Shown: piece by piece, positions 1 through 9,695 of the stretch | How positions within the stretch are numbered: position 1 is the first letter of the stretch | Layout of the letters: every line of letters starts with the position of its first letter | From: Microbacterium sp. | Lineage (GTDB): Bacteria; Actinomycetota; Actinomycetes; Actinomycetales; Microbacteriaceae | Length of the DNA: 51,214 nt | Direction: 5' to 3' | NCBI RefSeq assembly: GCF_011620715.1 | Contig: NZ_WOYP01000067.1 | Location: 52,607-103,820 of the forward strand | Position numbers and translations under genes: made by a program | The notes under the pieces: model-generated | Databases searched by the model: none | Told to the model about the DNA's origin: nothing | What the model saw: only the letters and a program-made list of their open reading frames with translations

Positions 1-27
1 GGGACGCGGCGCTTCGCGCAGCGTCCC
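1..27 (-). terminator. Hairpin terminator downstream of rpsD
   Basis: Positions 1-7 (GGGACGC) pair with 21-27 (GCGTCCC). An inner GCGC/GCGC stem closes on a TTC loop. The hairpin lies about 10 nt past the rpsD stop. There is no clear U-run inside the window, as is usual in high-GC actinobacteria. Confidence 0.6.
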
Positions 28-36
28 GGCGCGGCG

Positions 37-666
37 CTAGCGCGCCGCGTAGTACTCGACCACGAGCTGGACGTCACCGGTCACGGGGACCTCGGCGCGC
101 TTCGGACGACGCAGCAGCGTCGCGTGCAGCTTGTCGAGCTCGACCTCGAGGTAGCCCGGAACCGGAGGCAGAACGTCGGCGTGACCGCCCGCCGCTGCCA
201 CCTGGAAGGGCTCGGTGCCCTCGCTCTTGGCCTTGACGTGGATGAGCTGACCCGGCTTCACGCGGAACGACGGGCGGTCGACGGTCTGGCCGTCGACGAG
301 GATGTGGCGGTGCACGACGAGCTGGCGGGCCTGCGCGGTGGTGCGGGCGAAGCCGGCGCGCAGCACGAGCGCGTCCAGACGCATCTCGAGGAGCTCGACC
401 AGGTTCTCACCGGTCAGTCCCTGGGTGCGGCGAGCCTCGTTGAACGTGTTGCGCATCTGCTTCTCACGGATGCCGTACTGCTCGCGCAGACGCTGCTTCT
501 CACGGAGGCGGACGGCGTAGTCGCTGTCCTGCTTGCGCTTGGTGCGGCCGTGCTCGCCCGGAGCGTACGGACGCTTCTCGAGGTACTTGGCGGCCTTCGG
601 CGTCAGCGGGATGCCGAGCGCTCGGGAGAGGCGGACCTTGCGGCGGTCCTGGGACTTCGTGGGCAC
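37..666 (-). CDS. rpsD: 30S ribosomal protein S4
   Basis: S4 is a primary 16S rRNA-binding protein that nucleates assembly of the small subunit. The protein has 209 residues, the normal length. It has the basic N-terminal region with KSQDRRKVRLSRALG and the S4 RNA-binding domain at about residues 95-160 (MRLDALVLRAGFARTTAQAR, HRHILVDGQ). I chose the GTG at 666 because GGAAGGA lies about 7 nt upstream and S4 proteins begin PTKSQDRR or STKSQDRR. An in-frame ATG at 690 would add eight atypical residues. The gene stands alone rather than in an S13-S11-rpoA operon and is followed by a hairpin. Its only upstream -10 candidate is about 150 nt away, so it may have a long leader. Confidence 0.97.
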   Translation of the reverse strand: MPTKSQDRRKVRLSRALGIPLTPKAAKYLEKRPYAPGEHGRTKRKQDSDYAVRLREKQRLREQYGIREKQMRNTFNEARRTQGLTGENLVELLEMRLDALVLRAGFARTTAQARQLVVHRHILVDGQTVDRPSFRVKPGQLIHVKAKSEGTEPFQVAAAGGHADVLPPVPGYLEVELDKLHATLLRRPKRAEVPVTGDVQLVVEYYAAR

Positions 667-813
667 GGATGTGTCCTTCCAAAACAACATGGCCGCGTCT
701 TTCGCGGACTCATGGACGTATCTCCCGACCTGCCCTGACGGAGCGCACGTCGGGGCGCACCGAAGGTGTTGTGGGGGAAGGAGATACCCGAAAACTGCGT
801 TTCGAGCCGGTCC

Positions 814-819
814 AGCTTA
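814..819 (-). promoter_or_regulatory. Candidate -10 box for rpsD
   Basis: On the minus strand this reads TAAGCT, followed by GG, the same TAAGCTGG string seen before the E2 gene at 50378. It would give an rpsD leader of roughly 140 nt. No convincing -35 box was found, and it overlaps the rarA 3' end region. Confidence 0.4.
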
Positions 820-842
820 GCAGATCGGCGCCCAGCGCCTGG

Positions 843-2195
843 TCAGGCGCCGGAACCGAGGATGCGGCGGATCTTGTCGAGGCGGCCCTGCACATCGCGT
901 TCCTGCCCGTGGCTGGTCGGTTCGTAGTACCGCTTCGATGTCAGTTCGTCTGGCAGATACTGCTGGGCTACGACGCCGACATCGGAGTCGTGCGGGTACC
1001 GGTAGTCCTTGCCGTGGCCGAGCCGCTTCGCGCCCGGGTAGTGCGCGTCGCGCAGGTGGGGCGGGACGCGGCCGAAGCCGCCGGCGCGCACGTCCGCGAT
1101 CGCCTTGTCGATCGCCAGGTATGCGGCGTTCGACTTCGCGGTGGTCGCGAGATAGGCGGTCGCCTCGGCGAGCGGGATGCGGCCCTCCGGCATCCCGATG
1201 AAGGCAACAGCGTCGGCGGCGGCGACCGCGATAACGAGGGCTTGCGGATCGGCGAGTCCGATGTCTTCGGATGCCGAGATCACGAGGCGCCGCGCGATGA
1301 ACCGGGGGTCCTCTCCCGCCTCGACCATGCGCGCAAGATAGTGCATCGCCGCGTCCACATCGGATCCGCGGATCGACTTGATGAATGCGCTGATCACGTC
1401 GTAGTGCTCGTCGCCCTGGCGGTCGTAGCGCAGCAGCGCGCGATCCACGGCACTGGCCACATGGTCGGCGGTGATCTCCGATAGGGCCGGATCCGACGCC
1501 TCGTGGGTGTCGTCGTCCTCGACCGGCTCGGCGAGGGATGCCGCGGCCTCCAGCGCGGTCAGGGCTCGTCGCGCGTCGCCGGAGGCCAGTCGCACCAGGG
1601 CGTCGCGCGCCTCGGGCAGGAGTGTCACACCACCGCCCAGTCCGCGAGGGTCGGCGATCGCGCGGTCCAGCAGCATGCCGAGATCCTCGTCGGTCAGCGG
1701 CCGCAGGGTGAGCAGCAGCGACCGCGAGAGCAGCGGCGAGATCACCGAGAACGACGGGTTCTCGGTCGTGGCGGCGATCAGCACGACCCAGCCGTTCTCG
1801 ACTCCGGGCAGGAGCGTGTCCTGCTGCGCCTTCGTGAAGCGGTGGATCTCGTCGAGGAAGAGGATCGTCGACTGGCCGTAGAGGTCACGCTGAGTCAACG
1901 CCTCCTGCAGGACCTCCCGCACGTCCTTCACGCCCGCCGTCACCGCCGACAGCTCGACGAAGCGGCGACCGGACGAGCGGGCGATCGCCTGCGCGAGCGT
2001 CGTCTTGCCGGTGCCGGGGGGTCCCCACAGGATCACCGATGCCGCCGCCCCCGTCGAGATGTCGGGCCGGGCCAGCAGCACGAGAGGTGAGCCGGGCCGC
2101 AGCAGGTGCGCCTGGCCGGCGACCTCGTCCAGCGACGTCGGTCGCATGCGCACGGCGAGGGGGGTCTGCCCCTGGAAGAGCGCGGCGGAGGTCAC
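843..2195 (-). CDS. rarA: Replication-associated recombination protein A (RarA/MgsA AAA+ ATPase)
   Basis: RarA is a clamp-loader-like AAA+ ATPase acting at stalled replication forks. The 450-residue protein has Walker [10 protein letters not shown] (residues 58-66), Walker B FLDEIHR (113-119), a sensor-1 region around [10 protein letters not shown], and the C-terminal MgsA/RarA oligomerisation domain (for example [18 protein letters not shown]-type sequence). The N-terminal [19 protein letters not shown] is typical of the family. The start is GTG. A TAGCCT box ends 6 nt before it and there is no Shine-Dalgarno sequence, so translation may be leaderless. Its neighbour rpsD is transcribed in the same direction from its own promoter. 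Confidence 0.96.
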   Translation of the reverse strand: MTSAALFQGQTPLAVRMRPTSLDEVAGQAHLLRPGSPLVLLARPDISTGAAASVILWGPPGTGKTTLAQAIARSSGRRFVELSAVTAGVKDVREVLQEALTQRDLYGQSTILFLDEIHRFTKAQQDTLLPGVENGWVVLIAATTENPSFSVISPLLSRSLLLTLRPLTDEDLGMLLDRAIADPRGLGGGVTLLPEARDALVRLASGDARRALTALEAAASLAEPVEDDDTHEASDPALSEITADHVASAVDRALLRYDRQGDEHYDVISAFIKSIRGSDVDAAMHYLARMVEAGEDPRFIARRLVISASEDIGLADPQALVIAVAAADAVAFIGMPEGRIPLAEATAYLATTAKSNAAYLAIDKAIADVRAGGFGRVPPHLRDAHYPGAKRLGHGKDYRYPHDSDVGVVAQQYLPDELTSKRYYEPTSHGQERDVQGRLDKIRRILGSGA

Positions 2196-2201
2196 GCACC
2201 C

Positions 2202-2207
2202 AGGCTA
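2202..2207 (-). promoter_or_regulatory. -10 box of rarA (leaderless type)
   Basis: TAGCCT on the minus strand is followed by six bases and then the GTG start of rarA, so the expected start of transcription falls on or beside the start codon. Confidence 0.5.
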
Positions 2208-2240
2208 ACGGCCGCATCCGACCCTCGGTGCGGCGCGGGT

Positions 2241-2269
2241 TTGGCCCCCGTCTCGGCGGCCCGTATGAT
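2241..2269 (+). promoter_or_regulatory. Sigma-70-type promoter for the small membrane protein gene
   Basis: TTGGCC (2241-2246), a 17-bp spacer and TATGAT (2264-2269) form a good housekeeping promoter. The predicted leader is about 30 nt and contains the AGGGAGG ribosome site of the 2308 gene. Confidence 0.65.
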
Positions 2270-2307
2270 CAACCCGCCCGGGTTGCCCGGCGAGCAAGGG
2301 AGGTCCC

Positions 2308-2553
2308 GTGGCGACCGGTGGAAAGCAGCGTGACACGCGTGCGGAGCGAGAGCGCGTGCGGGTCTATCAGGCCCGCCGGGCGCTTCACGTTGAGCAGTCA
2401 CGGCGCCGCACGCGCGACAATCTGATCGCCGGCATCGGTGGCGGACTGCTGATCCTCGCGGTCATCGGAGGCCAGGTGGCGTACTTCATGGCCGGGCCCG
2501 GCGCCCCGGTCCCGACCCCCTCGGCGACACCGTCCGCGACGCCCACCCTCTGA
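2308..2553 (+). CDS. Small single-pass membrane protein of unknown function
   Basis: This 81-residue protein is not assigned to a family. It has a highly charged, Arg-rich N-terminal half (residues 6-38), one hydrophobic segment at about 40-62 (LIAGIGGGLLILAVIGGQVA), and a short Pro/Thr/Ser tail (PTPSATPSATPTL). The positive-inside rule predicts a cytoplasmic N-terminus and an outside tail. The GTG start has a strong AGGGAGG site 4-5 nt upstream and a good promoter at 2241-2269. The gene is divergent from rarA and lies upstream of the DUF349 gene, which has its own -10 box. Function is unknown. Confidence 0.8.
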   Translation: MATGGKQRDTRAERERVRVYQARRALHVEQSRRRTRDNLIAGIGGGLLILAVIGGQVAYFMAGPGAPVPTPSATPSATPTL

Positions 2554-2601
2554 CCCGCCGACGGCGTCCTCTGCGCCCTCGGTGAGAGCTTCCGCCCGTA
2601 C

Positions 2602-2607
2602 TAGGCT
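2602..2607 (+). promoter_or_regulatory. Candidate -10 box for the DUF349 gene
   Basis: TAGGCT lies about 50 nt upstream of the chosen GTG at 2660. No clear -35 box was found at the expected distance. Confidence 0.4.
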
Positions 2608-2659
2608 TGGGAGCCGTCCATCCCCCACAGGCGGCGAGAGCCGCGATGAGGTGCATCCC

Positions 2660-3937
2660 GTGACTGCCGCAGCAGAGTCCACTCCCGAATCCGCCACCGA
2701 ACCCGCTCCTGAGACCGAACCGTGGGGACGCGTCGACGACGACGGCACCGTCTCGGTGCGCGAGGCCGACGGATGGCGCGTGGTCGGCCAGTATCCCGAC
2801 GGTTCGGCTGAGGAGGCGCTCGCGTACTACCGCCGCAAGTTCTCCGATCTGGCCAGCGAGGTCGCGCTCCTCGAGGTGCGCCATCGTCACGGTGGCGCAT
2901 CGACGGCAGACCTTCGCGCTGCCGCGAAGGCGCTGCACGCCAAGCTCCAGGACGCGGCCGCGGTCGGCAACCTCGCCGCGCTCGATGCCCGCGTGCTCTC
3001 GCTGACCGGAGCGCTCACGGAGGCAACCGCCACTGAGGCCGCCGCACAGCGTCTGGCAGTCGAGGACGCTGTGCGCGCGCGCACCGAGCTCGTCGAGAAG
3101 GCCGAAGCGCTCGCCGCCCGCGACCCGCACAGTGTGCAGTGGAAGCAGGCATCCGCCGATCTCGCATCGCTGTTCGACCAGTGGCAGGCGCAGCAGCAGA
3201 ACGGACCTCGTCTGCCGAAGTCGACCGGTCAGCAGCTGTGGAAGCGCTTCCGCGATGCGCGGGCGACCGTCGACAAGCACCGTCGCGAGTTCTACGCCGA
3301 GCAGGACGAGGCGCACAAGACCGTTCGCGACCAGAAGGTGCGTCTCGTCGAGAAGGCCGAGGCGCTGGCGCCGAAGGGCGAGGACGGCATCGCGACCTAC
3401 CGCGAACTGCTCGACCAGTGGAAGACCGCCGGCCGCGCCGGCAAGAAGGCCGACGACGCACTCTGGGCCCGGTTCAAGGCCGCTGGTGATGCCCTCTACG
3501 GCGCCCGCGGGGAACGCGAGGCAGCGGACGCCGAGGCATCGCGCGAGAAGTTGCACGCCAAACGCGCCCTCCTCGACCAAGCCCGCGTGATCGCCGACGA
3601 GCCGGATCTGGTCAAGGCCCGCAGCGCACTGACGGAGATCCAGCGTCAGTGGGACGACATCGGGCGGGTCTTCCCGCAAGACAAGGAGCGCGCGCTAGAG
3701 GACGACCTGCGCCGGATCGAGACGGCCCTTCGCGGTCGCGAAGAGACGGACTGGAAGCGCAACAACCCCGAGACCAAGGCGCGCGCGGACGAGATGACGC
3801 GTCAGCTGACCGAGGCGATTCAGAAGCTCGAGGATGAGCTGAGCAAGGCGAACAAGTCGGGCGATGAGGCGGCGATCGCCAAAGCGACCGAGGCGCTGGA
3901 TGCGCGACGCGCCTGGCTCACCGCCCTCGGCGGCTAG
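2660..3937 (+). CDS. DUF349 domain-containing coiled-coil protein
   Basis: The 425-residue acidic and basic helical protein contains repeated DUF349 units, recognisable by W-K-x-A and LWxRF signatures (VQWKQASADLASLFDQW, QLWKRFRDARA, ELLDQWKTAGRAG, DALWARFKAAGDALY, IQRQWDDIGRVF). The pattern predicts long antiparallel coiled coils. The role of DUF349 proteins is not established. I chose GTG 2660 (GAGG 8 nt upstream; sequence VTAAAESTPES) over the upstream GTG 2582, whose extra 26 residues are Arg/Pro-rich and lie over the promoter. The gene lies between a small membrane protein gene and an AbiEi-like gene. Confidence 0.88.
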   Translation: MTAAAESTPESATEPAPETEPWGRVDDDGTVSVREADGWRVVGQYPDGSAEEALAYYRRKFSDLASEVALLEVRHRHGGASTADLRAAAKALHAKLQDAAAVGNLAALDARVLSLTGALTEATATEAAAQRLAVEDAVRARTELVEKAEALAARDPHSVQWKQASADLASLFDQWQAQQQNGPRLPKSTGQQLWKRFRDARATVDKHRREFYAEQDEAHKTVRDQKVRLVEKAEALAPKGEDGIATYRELLDQWKTAGRAGKKADDALWARFKAAGDALYGARGEREAADAEASREKLHAKRALLDQARVIADEPDLVKARSALTEIQRQWDDIGRVFPQDKERALEDDLRRIETALRGREETDWKRNNPETKARADEMTRQLTEAIQKLEDELSKANKSGDEAAIAKATEALDARRAWLTALGG

Positions 3938-4004
3938 GCCGCGGCTGGTCCCCGCGCCACCCTCCCGTCGCGGCGGGCGGCTTGTCCACAGACTCGCCGG
4001 GCGC

Positions 4005-4019
4005 GGTCCTGGGAGGACC
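4005..4019 (+). terminator. Short hairpin after the DUF349 gene
   Basis: GGTCCT and AGGACC pair perfectly around a GGG loop, 68 nt after the DUF349 stop. It lacks a T-run. The GGGAGG inside it could be mistaken for a ribosome site of the next gene, but it lies too far from either start candidate. Confidence 0.35.
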
Positions 4020-4042
4020 ACCCGTCGGGCACAGTGGCTCTC

Positions 4043-4618
4043 ATGCCTTCACCGTTCCTGTACTTCGCGAATGATCGACTTTCGCCTGCCGAGCTGTCCG
4101 CCGCGCGCCTGGACGGGCACCTCGTGGAACTCGGTGAGGCCTACATCCCCGCCGACGCCGTTGAGACCCGCGCGCTGCGCGCCGGCTCGCTGAGCGGACT
4201 GCTGGGCGACAGCCTGGCGGCCACTCACCTCAGTGCGGCGTGGATTCATGGTGCGCTGCACGAGCCGCCCGCCCGTCACACCGTGCAGCGCGCTGTCGCG
4301 CGTCGTCTGCACCACGTGATCGGCCGCCGCCTGCAATACCGGGATCTCCGCGTGGATCCCGATGACCTGACGACGATCGGCGGGGTCCTGGTGACCCTTC
4401 CCGAGCGCACACTCGCCGACCTCTCGCGGGTGCCCGACGCCGAGTATGCTGCGGCGGGGAGGATGCTGGCGGATGCCCTCCCTGGGCTGGCGGCGCGCTC
4501 CATCCTCTGGCTCGAGTCCCACGGCGCCCTCCCCCACAAGCGGTCAGCTCTGGCATTCCTGCGCGAACTCGCCGAGCGCGAAAGCGCAGGCGCGGGTCAG
4601 GACGACGTGACGCGGTAG
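4043..4618 (+). CDS. AbiEi-like antitoxin-family protein (orphan)
   Basis: The 191-residue protein has the pattern of the AbiEi family: an N-terminal region that could be a winged helix ([19 protein letters not shown], then [14 protein letters not shown]), a middle segment with [14 protein letters not shown], and the signature [24 protein letters not shown]. AbiEi is the DNA-binding antitoxin of the type IV abortive-infection system AbiE, but no AbiEii nucleotidyltransferase gene is nearby, so a regulatory or domesticated role is as likely. The start is uncertain: ATG 4043 or GTG 4034, neither with a good ribosome site. Its 3' end overlaps the convergent relA gene by 22 nt. The family call is from motif pattern only. 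Confidence 0.6.
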   Translation: MPSPFLYFANDRLSPAELSAARLDGHLVELGEAYIPADAVETRALRAGSLSGLLGDSLAATHLSAAWIHGALHEPPARHTVQRAVARRLHHVIGRRLQYRDLRVDPDDLTTIGGVLVTLPERTLADLSRVPDAEYAAAGRMLADALPGLAARSILWLESHGALPHKRSALAFLRELAERESAGAGQDDVTR

Positions 4619-6861
4619 ACGTCGTACACGGCGTCGATGCGCCTCACGGCGTTGAGCACGCGCTCGAGGTGGACGATGTCGCCCATCTCGAAGACGAAGC
4701 GGCTCAGTGCGAGCCGGTCGTTGGTCGTCGAGACCGTGGCTGAGAGGATGTTCACGTGGTGCTCGCTCAGCACGCGCGTGACATCGCTCAGCAGCCCGGA
4801 GCGATCCAGCGCCTCGATCTGGATCTGCACGAGGAAGATGCTCTTGGCCGTGGGCGCCCATTCGACCTCGATGAGCCGCTCGGCGTCGTTCATGAGCGAT
4901 TGCACGTTCGTGCAGTCGGTGCGGTGCACTGATACGCCGCTGCCGCGGGTGACGAAGCCCAAGACCTCGTCGCCGGGGACCGGCGTGCAGCACTTGGCGA
5001 GCTTCACGAGGATGTCGGGCGATCCGCGCACGAGCACGCCGGAGTCGCCGCCGCGCGGCTGACGGGAACGCCCCACATGCGGAATGTCGATGGGTCCGGT
5101 CGAGGTGTCGTTCGCGCTGACGGCAGCGGTGACCTTTTCGATGACCGATTGCGTCGAGACGTGCCCCTCGCCGACGGCGGCGTACAGCGCGGTTACGTCC
5201 TCATAATTGAGCGCGCGAGCCACCTCGCCGAACGAGTCCTGGCTCATCAGGCGCTGCAGCGGCAGGTTCTGGCGGCGCATCCCGCGCGCGATCGCCTCCT
5301 TGCCCTGCTCGATGGCCTCTTCGCGGCGCTCCTTGGTGAACCAGCCGCGGATCTTGCTGCGGGCTCGGGTGCTCTTGACGAAGGTCAGCCAGTCCTGACT
5401 GGGCCCGGCATCCGGATTCTTCGAGGTGAAGACCTCGACCACGTCACCGCTCTGCAGTTCTGATTCGAGGGGCACGAGGCGGCCGTTGACCTTGGCGCCC
5501 ATCGTGCGGTGGCCAACCTCGGTATGCACGGCGTACGCGAAATCGACCGGGGTCGCGCCGGCGGGAAGGCCGATCACGCGGCCCTTCGGGGTGAAGACAT
5601 AGACCTCTTTGGCGCCGATCTCGAAGCGCAGGGAGTCCAGGAACTCGCCCGGATCGGCCGTCTCGGCCTGCCAGTCCGAGATGCGTGCCAGCCACGCCAT
5701 GTCGGTGTCGACCGACTTCGCGTCGGGCTTGCCGCCGGTCAGGCGCTCCTTGTACTTCCAGTGCGCAGCCACCCCGTATTCGGCCTGCTGGTGCATCTCG
5801 TTCGTGCGGATCTGGATCTCCACCGTCCGGCCGCCGGGCCCGATGACGGTCGTGTGCAGCGACTGGTACAGGTTGAACTTGGGGGTCGCGATGTAGTCCT
5901 TGAAACGGCCCGGCAGCGGCGTCCAGCGCGCGTGGATCGCGCCGAGGACGGCGTAGCAGTCGCGGACGCTCCCGACGAGGACGCGGATGCCGATGAGGTC
6001 GTAGATGTCGTCGAACTCGCGGCCGCGAACGACCATCTTCTGGTAGACCGAATAGAGCTGTTTCGGACGGCCCATGACGCGCCCGCGAATGCGCAGTTCC
6101 CGCAGGTCGGTTTCGACCGCGTCGATGACGCTCTGGACGTACTGCTCGCGCTGCGGCGTGCGCTGCAGGACGAGGCTCTCGATCTCGGCGTAGAGCTTCG
6201 GATGCAGCACCGCGAACGAGAGGTCCTCGAGTTCGGACTTGATCGTCTGGATGCCGAGCCGATGCGCGAGCGGCGCGTAGATCTCGAGGGTCTCGGTGGC
6301 CTTCTTCTGCGCCTTCTCGGGCGGCACGAAGCCCCAGGTGCGAGCGTTGTGCAGACGGTCGGCGAGCTTGATGAGCAGCACGCGGATATCGCGCGACATC
6401 GCGACGATCATCTTGCGCACCGTCTCGGCCTGCGCGCTCTCACCGTACTTGACCTTGTCGAGTTTGGTGACGCCGTCCACCAGCATCGCGACCTCGTCGC
6501 CGAATTCGGCGTTCAGCGTTTCAAGGGCGTACCCGGTGTCTTCCACCGTGTCGTGCAGGAGCGCTGCGGCTATCGCCTTCGGGCCGAGGCCGAGGTCCGC
6601 GAGGATCTGAGCCACGGCGAGCGGGTGCGTGATGTACGGTTCACCGCTCTGCCTGGTCTGGCCTTGGTGTGCCTCGTCCGCGACCGTATAGGCGCGCTCG
6701 ATGATCGACAGGTCACCTTTGGGGTGGTGGGTGCGCACCGTCCGAAGCAGCTGTTCGACATCATCGCGTCGTGCGGACCGCGAGAATATGCGTGGGACGA
6801 GCCGGCGCAGCGACGATGCTTGGGCGGGCGGCGACTGGGCGGGAGGAACGGTCTCGGCCAT
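4597..6861 (-). CDS. relA: Bifunctional (p)ppGpp synthetase/hydrolase RelA/SpoT
   Basis: This Rsh enzyme makes and degrades the alarmone (p)ppGpp. The 754-residue protein has an HD hydrolase domain (His79 in [10 protein letters not shown], His103-Asp104 in LLHDTVEDT, then DRLHNART), a synthetase domain ([31 protein letters not shown]), a TGS domain ([24 protein letters not shown]) and a C-terminal ACT domain. Both catalytic domains look intact, so a bifunctional enzyme is expected. The ATG at 6861 is preceded by GGAGGGGAG. secF lies 73 nt upstream with no apt gene between, and the 3' end overlaps the AbiEi-like gene by 22 nt. Confidence 0.96.
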   Translation of the reverse strand: MAETVPPAQSPPAQASSLRRLVPRIFSRSARRDDVEQLLRTVRTHHPKGDLSIIERAYTVADEAHQGQTRQSGEPYITHPLAVAQILADLGLGPKAIAAALLHDTVEDTGYALETLNAEFGDEVAMLVDGVTKLDKVKYGESAQAETVRKMIVAMSRDIRVLLIKLADRLHNARTWGFVPPEKAQKKATETLEIYAPLAHRLGIQTIKSELEDLSFAVLHPKLYAEIESLVLQRTPQREQYVQSVIDAVETDLRELRIRGRVMGRPKQLYSVYQKMVVRGREFDDIYDLIGIRVLVGSVRDCYAVLGAIHARWTPLPGRFKDYIATPKFNLYQSLHTTVIGPGGRTVEIQIRTNEMHQQAEYGVAAHWKYKERLTGGKPDAKSVDTDMAWLARISDWQAETADPGEFLDSLRFEIGAKEVYVFTPKGRVIGLPAGATPVDFAYAVHTEVGHRTMGAKVNGRLVPLESELQSGDVVEVFTSKNPDAGPSQDWLTFVKSTRARSKIRGWFTKERREEAIEQGKEAIARGMRRQNLPLQRLMSQDSFGEVARALNYEDVTALYAAVGEGHVSTQSVIEKVTAAVSANDTSTGPIDIPHVGRSRQPRGGDSGVLVRGSPDILVKLAKCCTPVPGDEVLGFVTRGSGVSVHRTDCTNVQSLMNDAERLIEVEWAPTAKSIFLVQIQIEALDRSGLLSDVTRVLSEHHVNILSATVSTTNDRLALSRFVFEMGDIVHLERVLNAVRRIDAVYDVYRVTSS

Positions 6862-6934
6862 CCGATACTCCCCTCCGCTGGACCTCAATCCTACGCCCGC
6901 GGCGGTCAGCCCCCGCTGCAGGGAGAACCGGTGC

Positions 6935-7924
6935 TCAGACCGGCGCTCCGGCCCGCTCGCGTGCGCTCAGAGCCCGAGCATCGCGGGCCTTGACGTCTGC
7001 CTCGTTCTCGCGGAAGAGCGAGTACAGCGGAGCTGCGACGAACAGCGTGGAGTAGGCCGCGACGATCGTGCCGACGAAGATCGCCAGTGAGATGTCGGTC
7101 AATGTCTGCGCACCGAGCCAGAGCGCTCCGATGAAGAGAATCGCCCCGGTGGGGAGGATCGCCACGACCGTGGTGTTGATCGACCGGATCAGGGTCTGGT
7201 TCACGGCGAGGTTCACCGATTCGCCGAACGTGCGCCCCGAGATCTCACCGTCCTCGGTCGTGTTCTCCCGGATCTTGTCGAACACGACGGTCGTGTCGTA
7301 CAGCGCATACGACAGGATCGTGAGAAATCCGATGACCGCCGCGGGCGAGATCTCGAAGCCCCAGAGAGCGTAGACGCCGACCGTGATGACCAGCACGTCG
7401 AGCAGTCCGATGATCGAGGTGACAGACATCTTCCAGGTGCGGAAGTAGAGGGCAAGAATCAGGAAGGTCAGGGCGAGGAAGATCGCCAGACCCCAGAGCG
7501 ACTGGCGGGTCACGTCGGCGCCCCAGCTCGGTCCGATGAACGAAGAGGTGACCTCGCTGACCGGCACGGCGTAGGCCTCGGCGAGCGCGTCGGTGACCTG
7601 CTGCGTCTCGACGGGGGTGAGCTGATCGGTCTGCACCCGCACGGTGGCGTCGCCGACGGTGGTGACCTTGGTGGTCGCGTCCGGGACGACGGTGTGCACC
7701 GCGTCGGTTGCGAGCTGCTGATCGGGCGACGAGACCCCCGACACGGTGAACTGCGAGCCGCCGGTGAACTCGATGGAGAACTGGATGGGGCGAAACAGCG
7801 GCACCAGGGCGGACCCGATCACGAGGATCGACGCGATGATGAACCACAGGCGGCGTCGACCCACGAAGGGGAACGAGGTCTTGCCGGTGTAGAGATCGTT
7901 GCCGAGCTGGCTCATCGAGCGCAT
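6935..7924 (-). CDS. secF: Protein translocase subunit SecF
   Basis: SecF with SecD uses the proton motive force to aid late steps of Sec export. The 329-residue protein has the expected first membrane segment ([19 protein letters not shown]), a small periplasmic-type domain with [11 protein letters not shown], and five clustered C-terminal segments ([56 protein letters not shown]-type motif). The ATG at 7924 overlaps the secD stop as TGATG, so the two genes are translationally coupled. Confidence 0.95.
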   Translation of the reverse strand: MRSMSQLGNDLYTGKTSFPFVGRRRLWFIIASILVIGSALVPLFRPIQFSIEFTGGSQFTVSGVSSPDQQLATDAVHTVVPDATTKVTTVGDATVRVQTDQLTPVETQQVTDALAEAYAVPVSEVTSSFIGPSWGADVTRQSLWGLAIFLALTFLILALYFRTWKMSVTSIIGLLDVLVITVGVYALWGFEISPAAVIGFLTILSYALYDTTVVFDKIRENTTEDGEISGRTFGESVNLAVNQTLIRSINTTVVAILPTGAILFIGALWLGAQTLTDISLAIFVGTIVAAYSTLFVAAPLYSLFRENEADVKARDARALSARERAGAPV

Positions 7925-9657
7925 CAGAGCTCTGCCCCCTTGTCGGTCTTCGACGGTTTGCCGGTGTCGGGCACCTTCGTCAGCTCGGCCTGCTTCCGCT
8001 CGGCGATCGTCTGACGGCGCTCCGCTTCGCCCCGCGAACGAGACGCGCGGCGATCTGCCTGGGTCTTCGTGCTCTGGGCCACCGGGGCACGGAACCGGGC
8101 GCGCCCGCGGTAGACGGCGCCGAGCGCGGCGGGATCCATTCCGGAGAGCGGATGCCCCGACCCGAAGAACTTGGTGCGGGCAAGCAACTGCATGACCGGG
8201 TGGGTGAACAGGATGAAGATCATGACGTCGATCACCGTGGTGAGTCCCAGTGTGAATGCGAAGCCCTTCACCGTGGCGTCGGCCAGGATGTACAGCACGA
8301 CGGCGGCGAGGATGTTGATCGACTTGGAGATGTAGATCGTCCGCTTCGCGCGTCCCCAGCCGTCCTCGACGGCGCCGGTGATCGACTTGCCGTCGCGCAG
8401 CTCGTCTCGGATGCGCTCGAAATAGACGATGAAGGAGTCGGCTGTGAATCCGATCGAGACGATCAGGCCGGCCACTCCGGCCAGTGACAGGCGGAAGCCC
8501 AAGCGCCACGCCAGGATGGAGATCGTGATGTACGTCAGCACACCCATGACCGCGAGCGAGGCGATGATCACGAGTCCGAGCGCGCGGTAGACGATGAGCA
8601 CGTAGATCGCGACCAGAGCCAGGCCGATCAGACCCGCAATGAGGCCGATCATGAGCTGCTGGGAGCCGAGTGTGGCCGAGATGGTGTCGGAGCTGACGAC
8701 CTCGAAGCTGAGCGGCAGCGCGCCGTACTTCAGCTGATCCGCGAGCACCTTGGCGCTGTCCTGCGTGAAGCTGCCCGTGATGCTGGGGTCGCCGCCGAGG
8801 ATGACCGCGTTCATCGACGGTGCGGAGAGCACATAGCCGTCCAGGACGAAGGCGAACTGGTTCAGCGGCGGGTTGGCGCCGTACAGGCGCTGGCTGATCT
8901 CGCCGAACGTCTTGGTGCCGGCGTCGTCGAACTTGAGGTTGACCGCCCACTGGCCATTCGTCTGCTGCAGGCCGAACGTCGCGTCGCTGATCGAGGATCC
9001 GTCGAGCTCGACCGGCCCGAGGATGTATTTCACCGTGCCGTCCGGGTCGCACGTGATGAGCGGCTCGTCCTTGGGCGCGTTGGCCGGATCGTTGTCGGGG
9101 TTCGCGCAGTCATACGCGAGGTACTCGGCCTGCAGGGCGGGGGTGATCCACGCGAGGTCGCTGCCGTTGGTCGGCGACGTCGTCGGGGTGGCCTCGAGCG
9201 AAGGGTCGGGGCTCGGATACGGCGTCTCCTTGCCGTCCTCGCCGACGAAGGTGGTCGCGGGCTGCCCGGCCACGAGCACGGCACGCAGCTGCAGCTGAGC
9301 GGATGCCTCGATGCGCTGACGGGTCTGCTCGTCTGCTTGACCAGGGATCTGAACGACGATGTTCTTGCCGCCCTCGGTGGTCACATCCGCTTCACCGACA
9401 CCTGAGGCGTCGACGCGCTGGCGGATGATCGTGACGGCCTGGTTCAGCTGGTCTTCTGTCGGTGCGGTGCCGTCGGCCGTCTGCGCCTCGAGGATGATCT
9501 GCGTGCCGCCCTGGAGGTCGAGCGCGAGCTCGGGAGTCCACGAACTCGCCTTGAACACATAGACGCCGAGCGCGTTGATGCCGAACAGGACGGCGGTGAT
9601 GATCAGAAGACCGGTCAGCGCACGCCAGGCATGCCGGACAGGAGTGGGGGTCGCCAC
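7924..9657 (-). CDS. secD: Protein translocase subunit SecD
   Basis: The 577-residue protein has a first membrane segment at about residues 10-31 (LTGLLIITAVLFGINALGVY) followed by the D1 signature WTPELALDLQGGTQIILE. It then has a large extracytoplasmic domain with an inserted low-complexity stretch rich in Pro/Ser/Thr, and five C-terminal membrane segments with GFTADSFIVYFERIRDELRDG. The C-terminal cytoplasmic tail is long and basic. The GTG start has only a weak ribosome site, 38 nt after yajC. It forms the operon yajC-secD-secF. Confidence 0.95.
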   Translation of the reverse strand: MATPTPVRHAWRALTGLLIITAVLFGINALGVYVFKASSWTPELALDLQGGTQIILEAQTADGTAPTEDQLNQAVTIIRQRVDASGVGEADVTTEGGKNIVVQIPGQADEQTRQRIEASAQLQLRAVLVAGQPATTFVGEDGKETPYPSPDPSLEATPTTSPTNGSDLAWITPALQAEYLAYDCANPDNDPANAPKDEPLITCDPDGTVKYILGPVELDGSSISDATFGLQQTNGQWAVNLKFDDAGTKTFGEISQRLYGANPPLNQFAFVLDGYVLSAPSMNAVILGGDPSITGSFTQDSAKVLADQLKYGALPLSFEVVSSDTISATLGSQQLMIGLIAGLIGLALVAIYVLIVYRALGLVIIASLAVMGVLTYITISILAWRLGFRLSLAGVAGLIVSIGFTADSFIVYFERIRDELRDGKSITGAVEDGWGRAKRTIYISKSINILAAVVLYILADATVKGFAFTLGLTTVIDVMIFILFTHPVMQLLARTKFFGSGHPLSGMDPAALGAVYRGRARFRAPVAQSTKTQADRRASRSRGEAERRQTIAERKQAELTKVPDTGKPSKTDKGAEL

Positions 9658-9695
9658 GAAGGGTCAGCTTTCTGAGAGCCCCGGAGGGCGTTCGG

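Noticed and set aside
4010-4016. GGGAGGA as ribosome site for the AbiEi-like gene
   Set aside because: It is 17-27 nt from the start candidates and is part of a perfect hairpin.
6935-9052. A 705-codon frame that looks like one long protein ending in SecF
   Set aside because: Only the last 329 codons are SecF. The upstream part is an out-of-frame reading of secD; the true start is the ATG overlapping the secD stop.
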